NCBI GenBank assembly: GCA_003427395.1
Contig: BFEA01000463.1
Location: 294,765 to 316,760, forward strand
Source: Chara braunii
Taxonomy: Eukaryota > Streptophyta > Charophyceae > Charales > Characeae
DNA length: 21,996 nucleotides
Reading direction: 5' to 3'
Shown: piece after piece, positions 17,216 to 21,996 of the stretch
Numbering within the stretch: the first letter of the stretch is position 1
How the letters are laid out: the number at the start of each line of letters is the position of its first letter
The notes under the pieces: generated by a model
Seen by the model: the letters and a program-made list of their open reading frames with translations, nothing else
Databases searched by the model: none
What the model was told of the DNA's origin: nothing
Made by a program: the position numbers and the translations under genes

Positions 17216-19012
17216 ATGACGCAGAGAGGAGCAGTGGCAGGACCCTCTGGACCTGCCTTGAGAAAGGGAGGGCAGAGGAGGGAACAGAGAATCTCGAGGA
17301 ACCTGGAGGAGCTGCCCATTTACAGGGTTGGAGAGAGCCTGCGAGTTTTCCTGCGAGACCTTGAGAAGTACGCCTTCAGGAGAGAATGGGGTGACAGGGA
17401 GAAGATTGCGAATGTGAGTGGAGCAAGAATGTACAAGAGGAGGATTGAAGGAGTAATAGCAGGGTGCACAAGATGGAGGGTATGCAAGGAGAGACTATGG
17501 AGAGACATGGGGGAATTCCCAAAGGATGATGTGGAGGATGATTTGAGGCTCGATGGGACCAATCTGGAGGACTTTGTTGAGAGCTTGCAGTTGGCCGCTG
17601 AGAGGGGTGAATGGAGCGAGGAGGAAAAGCGAAAGCAGTTGATCGCGAGATCAGACAAAGACGAAAAGGAGGAAGTAAGAGGAATTGTGAAAGGGAGTCG
17701 GACCTGAAAAAGGATAACGGCAGAATTGTGGATAACCTACACTCAGGCCAGACAAGATCAGATAAAGAAGGAAAGGCTGCAAAAGAAGGTGCTATGGATT
17801 GGAAGAGAAGTGACTGAGCCGCAGGGGAAGGAGGAAGAGAATGAAGAAGAGGATAATGTACCTCTGAAGAAGTTGAAGAACAAGGCGAGGGTCTCCCCCA
17901 AAAGCAGCAGCAAGGAATCGGAGCAGGCAGAGGGAGATGAACAGGAAGAGGAGGAGGCAGCAGAGGAGAGGAAAAGAAGCATGGGGGCCAGTATGGTACC
18001 AAGGAAGAAGAAACTTGGAAAGAAAAGGGCAATTGAGAGTGGAAGGAAAGAGGTACAAGAAAGGGTGAGTGAAAAAGGGGAAGGAGTAGAAGAAGATGAA
18101 GAGGGAAAGGAGGTCCAGGGAGGAGGCGAGGCTCCCAAAGTCAAGAGAACTAAGGAAAATAGGCCGATTGAAGACAAGGAAGAGACAAGTGGGATAAGAA
18201 AGAAGGAAGATGAGAAGGATGGTCAGGTGGAGAAGTTGATGAGAGATATGGAAGAAATGAGGAAGGAAGTGAGGAAATTGAAGAAAGAGAAGGAGGAATT
18301 GCAAAAAGAAATGAGCCAATTGAGGGTCACCCTGAATGTGCGGAGCAGATAATTGGAAGAGGAAGTGGTCACAAGAGGTAAGATGAAAATAAGGGTGGAT
18401 GGTTTGGTTTCTGAGGTCAGTGTGCTAGGGCAGGACTTTGACAATGAAATCTCAGAAAGAAAGAAGTTGGGACAAGAGTAGGAGAAAAGATGGGAAGAAA
18501 TATTGAGAGGAATGGAGGAATCCGGATTGAGCCAAGAGGGGAAAGAGAAGAACGCCACAAAGATGGTGGGAATAAAAGGGGGTGAAGAGAAGAGGGCACA
18601 GACTGAGGAGAAGAAAGAAGAGCCTCCTGCACCAAAAAATGAAGTAAGTGAGAGTGTGGCTATGCCTCTGCAAGGACAAGGTAAAAGGCAAAGGGAATCC
18701 CAGTTAGACTCACCAAAGGCGGCTGAAGATCAGGCTGAGACTTCAATCCAGCCAGACACAAAGAGAACCAAGCCTAACATGGTTGGACATAGATGTTTCT
18801 TCTGCGCTCAGGAAGGGCACCTAAGGGATGAGTGTTCCATTCTAGCAATTTATATAAAGGAAGGGAAAGCCAAATATGATAGTCATAAGAGATTGGTGGC
18901 CGGCACAGGGCAGACCATTTTCAGGATACCTGAGGGAGGCAGGGTAGCACTTCACAGGATACTGGGACTGCCAGTTGATTTCTATGTAGGAATAGGTAGA
19001 TGTTTTGAGTAA
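17216..19012 (+). pseudogene. Gag-like protein with CCHC zinc knuckle, located 3' of pol
   Basis: One uninterrupted reading frame of ~600 codons from ATG 17216 to the stop at 19010-19012, broken by TGA 17705-17707, TAA 18350-18352 and TAG 18479-18481 but with no frameshift. The N-terminal part (about 17300-17640) has a capsid-like helical pattern (YRVGESLRVFLRDLEKYAF; FVESLQLAAERGEWSEEEK). The middle is highly charged Lys/Glu-rich and contains a heptad-like coiled coil (EKLMRDMEEMRKEVRKLKK, about 18230-18335). Near the C-terminus is a perfect CX2CX4HX4C knuckle, CFFCAQEGHLRDEC (18794-18835), which in Gag binds RNA. Capsid assignment is by pattern only; the knuckle is clear. Gag normally precedes pol, so this position is anomalous. 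A chimera, a deletion between tandem elements or an env-position extra gene are all possible. Confidence 0.7.
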
Positions 19013-20346
19013 ACTATGACTTGAATTGGCTTGAAGGACAGTTATGAGAGAGAGAAAGGTGTAAATTAGAGCAAGGGGATATGTGTTTTTCTTCTTCAAT
19101 TGGACATGAGAAACACGAGTGAGACAAGTTGTGTGCTTTCTTCAGTCACATGAGGGAACTTAGCATAGGAAGTAGTATAGGAAATAACATGAGAGGTATT
19201 TGAGGGATAGCAGAGTGGAGTGGTGATCTGACTTTGTAACATACTTGTATCTATATATATCACTCAGGGGGATGAGCTGGTGGACACGACGCACTTGTCA
19301 CATTGTGTGTGGGCCTTTGTCTTTGGTTGAGTCTCTGATAACCTAAGATCTCCCTTCGTCTATCACTACTAAGACTCTGTTGAGATCTAAAGAGGTGATA
19401 GATAGAGGAATGGGCGGATCTGTATCTCATGTGAAAGTTTGATGAGTCGTGAAGCTTCGAAAGCTGGATTGATTGTACATTTCTTTCTTAAAACCATGTT
19501 ACGACATGGGTAGACTCCCTTTGAGTCTTATCATTTCTGTTGCAGAAATTCTTCTTGAAAATCTCTATGAAAGTGATATTTTATTTTTATGGATTCTGAC
19601 AAGCAAAGAGTCAATAAAAGTCTATTTTAAAAATAATTGTTATATAAATATTGGTTATATATATACAAAATGACCCCGAGGTGCGTGCCTCACCGAGCTA
19701 TGATCAAAGACTTGGAGGCCACAACCCTGAGTGGCAGCCTGACGAATGCTCAATTATTGAAAATCTCATTTATTTTGTTTATTTAAAAAGCATCGTTAAT
19801 CCACCTCATGGGTTAACCTGAGGGCATAAATTACCAAGCCTATGGTGAAAAATTAGCATCGTTGGGACGTAACTCCCAGCGTGGGCTACTGACCTAGCAT
19901 AACCAGGCAGCGGACCCTTCGACTATGGCCTAGAAGAGAAACTAGAGGGGTGGCCACCCGAATGAAAGGATCTATTCAGGTGGATGTCGAAGGGGTCGAG
20001 ATTAGAAAATTTTTAAAGATAGCATGAATATCCCCTCGTTGCGCAACCAACAAGGGTAACCACCGATAAGCAACAACGCGGTGGGCCGCAACTCCGGTCT
20101 GATCAGCAGGACTGTGGTGGGTCAGGATGGAGACCATTGTCCTCCTGTATTAGGCTTCGGGCAGGACGACAGGCAACTTTGGATTGTGGTATCAAGAGTT
20201 GAACACCCAAGGTCTCGGTTAAGACCCGCGTTTGACGGGTTGAGTTCGTACGCGAACACCAACCCTGAAAACAACTAACGAATACATGGACCAAAAACTA
20301 AGGGTGTGGGGAAAGGAAAGGTGCGTTGTCATACTTAACTATTTCA
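19013..20346. other. Non-coding stretch between gag-like gene and 3' LTR
   Basis: No credible gene. It contains a TATA-rich stretch (about 19246-19260, CTATATATATCAC), an AT-rich segment (19600-19670), and TGGTATCAAGAG (20187-20198), close to the plant initiator-Met primer-binding site motif. The inverted words GATCTCCCTTCGTCTATCAC and its partial complement GAGATCTAAAGAGGTGATAG (about 19348-19402) could form a hairpin. It may include the remnant of another element. Confidence 0.45.
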
Positions 20347-20429
20347 TTTACTGTAGTACAGATCAAATATCCCCACTTTCAGTTATTATATTTTATGTGG
20401 GAGACCCGGGTTAAAATCCCGGTGGTAAT
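20347..20429 (+). tRNA. Degenerate tRNA-like sequence, tRNA-Asp-like (pseudogene)
   Basis: The sequence folds as a cloverleaf. The acceptor arm, 20347-20353 against 20423-20429, has four Watson-Crick and two G-U pairs. A D-arm-like GTACAGATCAAATAT follows. The anticodon stem CCCAC/GTGGG is perfect (20372-20376, 20397-20401). The T arm CCGGG-TTAAAAT-CCCGG has a perfect 5-bp stem and a 7-base loop. GGGAGACCCGGGTT is wording I associate with plant tRNA-Asp. The anticodon loop is 20 bases rather than 7, implying an intron-like insertion, and the box B C is lost (GGTTAAAATCC). It is therefore probably a tRNA pseudogene or tRNA-derived SINE rather than a working tRNA. Confidence 0.4.
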
Positions 20430-20573
20430 AATGAAGAGTAAGGTGACGACGTCAATCCTGAAACCACATTTCATTCCAAGATTCGGATTTGATGAATTGC
20501 TTGTCAGAAAACACCTTTATGTGCATATAGTTTTCCGAACGACGGGGACCTCGCTTAATGAGGTCTGGGATAC

Positions 20574-21996
20574 TGTTGGAAAAAATGCCCTTACAAGGGT
20601 ATTTTGCCATGTCTTTGCATTCGGCACGGTGGTGGCATCAGCCACCATGGCGTAGCGAGTCTGGAACGAGAAGGGGTGTGCACGCTTGGCGTGACGCTGA
20701 AAGCAAAAATCCTCGGTCACTGAGACCGGGGCAAGAATCGGCGAGAAAATTTCGTTAAGTGTGTGCGCGCGTTACTATAACGTGCGCTGTGGTGATTAGG
20801 ATCAGCAGTAATGCCCCTCGACGGAAGAGGTCAAAGGGTCAGTTGGACTGATGATTGTGTCAGGTAGGACTATGACACGCACTGAGACTTGGTCAAGTGC
20901 CTGTCTACTGGGGATTCTGAAAATTTCGGTCTTTGTCTTCCCCTACTCAGTCTCCGGGTCGAGTATCCGCCACGTACAAGTCTACCCGACACTTGAGTAA
21001 TTACCCCGCTGCGACCCTTGATGCCGCCGCCACGGCTAAGTACCAGCCCTTCGGGCCTTCCGGTGAGATAAGTGCCCTTAAGGGCGCACGCACAATCAAA
21101 TCAACAAGCCTAAGGACGATCGTACTAACTGGCAAGCGTGCACGAGCATGCAGGCTGAGAAAATCAGACCTACTACACCTACTTATAGGGAGGCGGCTCT
21201 TTACCATATCGTGGTAAAAGCTAGCCCAGTAGGTAAAGGAGCGGACTGATGAACCAGGGACGCTGGGATCGAATCCGACCTGCCTCCGGGCTAGCTCTTT
21301 TGCTAGCTACAAGGGGGCGGGCCTACCTCTTTTTCATCAACTCACAGGCCAACGGGACTCGAACTCGTGTCCTCTATTACAAATAAGTAGCAGTAGTTGT
21401 CTCATTGAAACGAGATACTTGGTAGTTAGTGTTAGGACTTGTTAGATTCATTTTTCTTGCATCAATCTTATTTATTTATTTATTTATTTTCTCTACCCGT
21501 AACCTCTAAATTTTTAAATTCGCGCGAATGAACCTGAACCCGAAAGCCAGGGTTGATTCAGCCAAAGAAGGGGAGGAGGCCTGGCCGTCCCTACCATGCC
21601 TCGTTAACCTATAGCGCGGAGGTCCCTCGCCAAGGAGAGAACAAGCCACTGCGAGATCACGCAGACGCGAGATCGAGAGCGGCCGCTTGCTGGGGAAAGC
21701 GCAAAGAAGCGAAGGGTAGAGTGCGCGAGAAAGACGGGAGAGACAACTCGTAGGGGGAGAAGAACCGCGAAGGAAAAAGGAAAGGGAACGTGGAGAAAGA
21801 GAAAGGTGGTCGCACGTAAGAGAGAAGGAGAAGAGAAAGTAGAAGGAGAGAAGGGAGAAGGAGGAGGAGAAGGAGAAAAGGAGTAAAGGAGGGAGAAAGC
21901 AAAGTGTCGGAAACACTTACCTGTGGAACGGCATACCATCGATAATGCGGTGTGGCGGCGAGAACAACTCGACGACGACAACGACGAACTGACTAC
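20574..21996 (+). repeat. 3' long terminal repeat, cut by window end
   Basis: Second copy of the 7163-8517 repeat, same orientation, starting TGTTGGAA. Differences from the 5' copy are scattered substitutions, a ~20-bp deletion near 20977 and a ~90-bp insertion at about 21220-21310. The last base of the window matches 8516 of the left copy, so the LTR probably ends at or just beyond the window edge. Confidence 0.85.
21220..21310 (+). mobile_element. tRNA-like (SINE-head-like) insertion in the 3' LTR
   Basis: Present only in the 3' LTR. It contains TAGCCCAGTAGG (21222-21233), an exact fit to the RNA polymerase III box A consensus TRGCNNAGYNGG, and GGATCGAATCC (21266-21276), one base from the box B consensus. 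Box spacing is 44 bases, as in a tRNA gene. The block is bounded by the inverted pair GCTAGCCC / GGGCTAGC, and GCTAGC recurs at 21302-21307 as a possible target duplication. Acceptor and T-stem pairing are poor, so this is not a functional tRNA. A tRNA-derived SINE head or fragment is the best reading. Confidence 0.45.

Larger units (their letters stand above)
7163..21996 (+). mobile_element. Large Ty3/gypsy-type LTR retroelement, decayed, ~14.8 kb
   Basis: Two long direct repeats (7163 to about 8517, and 20574 to the window end) flank a gypsy-order pol (protease, RT, RNase H, integrase) on the same strand. Both repeats start TGT(C/T)GGA, and similarity begins exactly at that TG. Twelve differences are seen by eye in the first ~225 aligned bases (about 5%), so the insertion is not recent. 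Internal length is about 12 kb, of which some 3.8 kb is a repeat-rich leader. No convincing primer-binding site follows the left repeat and no strong polypurine tract precedes the right one. The window ends before the right flank. An alternative reading is two tandem or recombined elements that have lost the intervening LTR. Confidence 0.8.

Noticed and set aside
17376-18319. Long minus-strand frames opposite the gag-like gene, hydrophobic in places
   Set aside because: They are the complement of a Lys/Glu-rich plus-strand gene, which automatically gives Phe/Leu/Ser-rich open frames. The plus-strand zinc knuckle decides the strand.
19473-19673. Short plus-strand frame in AT-rich DNA after the gag-like gene
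   Set aside because: Low-complexity AT-driven frame with no family resemblance; the position gives no support.

Overview
This window looks like nuclear DNA of a plant-lineage eukaryote. It contains no bacterial-type operons and no intact host gene that I can defend. It has spliceosomal signals (GTAAGT, pyrimidine-rich AG acceptors), many microsatellites (CT, ATT, TAAA, GAT, TG), a PIF/Harbinger-type DNA transposon and a very large Ty3/gypsy-type LTR retroelement. The wording of the gypsy polyprotein and of the Harbinger Myb-like protein reminds me of the repeat families of charophyte algae such as Chara. That assignment is inference from memory and should be tested by a database search.

Layout. 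Positions 1-363 are (CT)n tracts interleaved with a duplicated ~97-bp unit. Positions 364-1204 are unassigned. Positions 1205-5245 are a decayed PIF/Harbinger element: terminal inverted repeats, octamer-rich subterminal regions, a plus-strand Myb/trihelix accessory gene (two in-frame stops plus a 3' frameshift) and a convergent minus-strand DDE transposase. The transposase has one frameshift, and the catalytic domain is interrupted after its first Asp by a minisatellite. Positions 5246-7162 are unassigned sequence with a (CT)n tract, poly-T and a G-quadruplex-prone stretch.

Positions 7163 to the window end are best read as one ~14.8-kb LTR retroelement. Two direct repeats of at least 1.35 kb both begin TGT(C/T)GGA (7163 and 20574). 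They bound a long repeat-rich leader (8518-12313), a gypsy-order pol (protease, RT, RNase H, integrase; 12314-16925) and, unexpectedly downstream of pol, a gag-like frame with a coiled coil and CCHC zinc knuckle (17216-19012). About 1.5 kb of non-coding sequence precedes the 3' LTR. Pol carries eight premature stops, about three frameshifts and changes at key catalytic residues. Gag has three stops. The copy is dead but its history is legible.

The most interesting points are the pol-then-gag order with a good splice acceptor just before the gag ATG and a good donor just after the 5' LTR; five copies of an ~88-bp inverted-repeat module in the leader; an antisense, phase-symmetric exon-like block embedded in the leader; two tRNA-like structures near or inside the 3' LTR; and a strong bias of pol stops toward former Trp codons (G-to-A).
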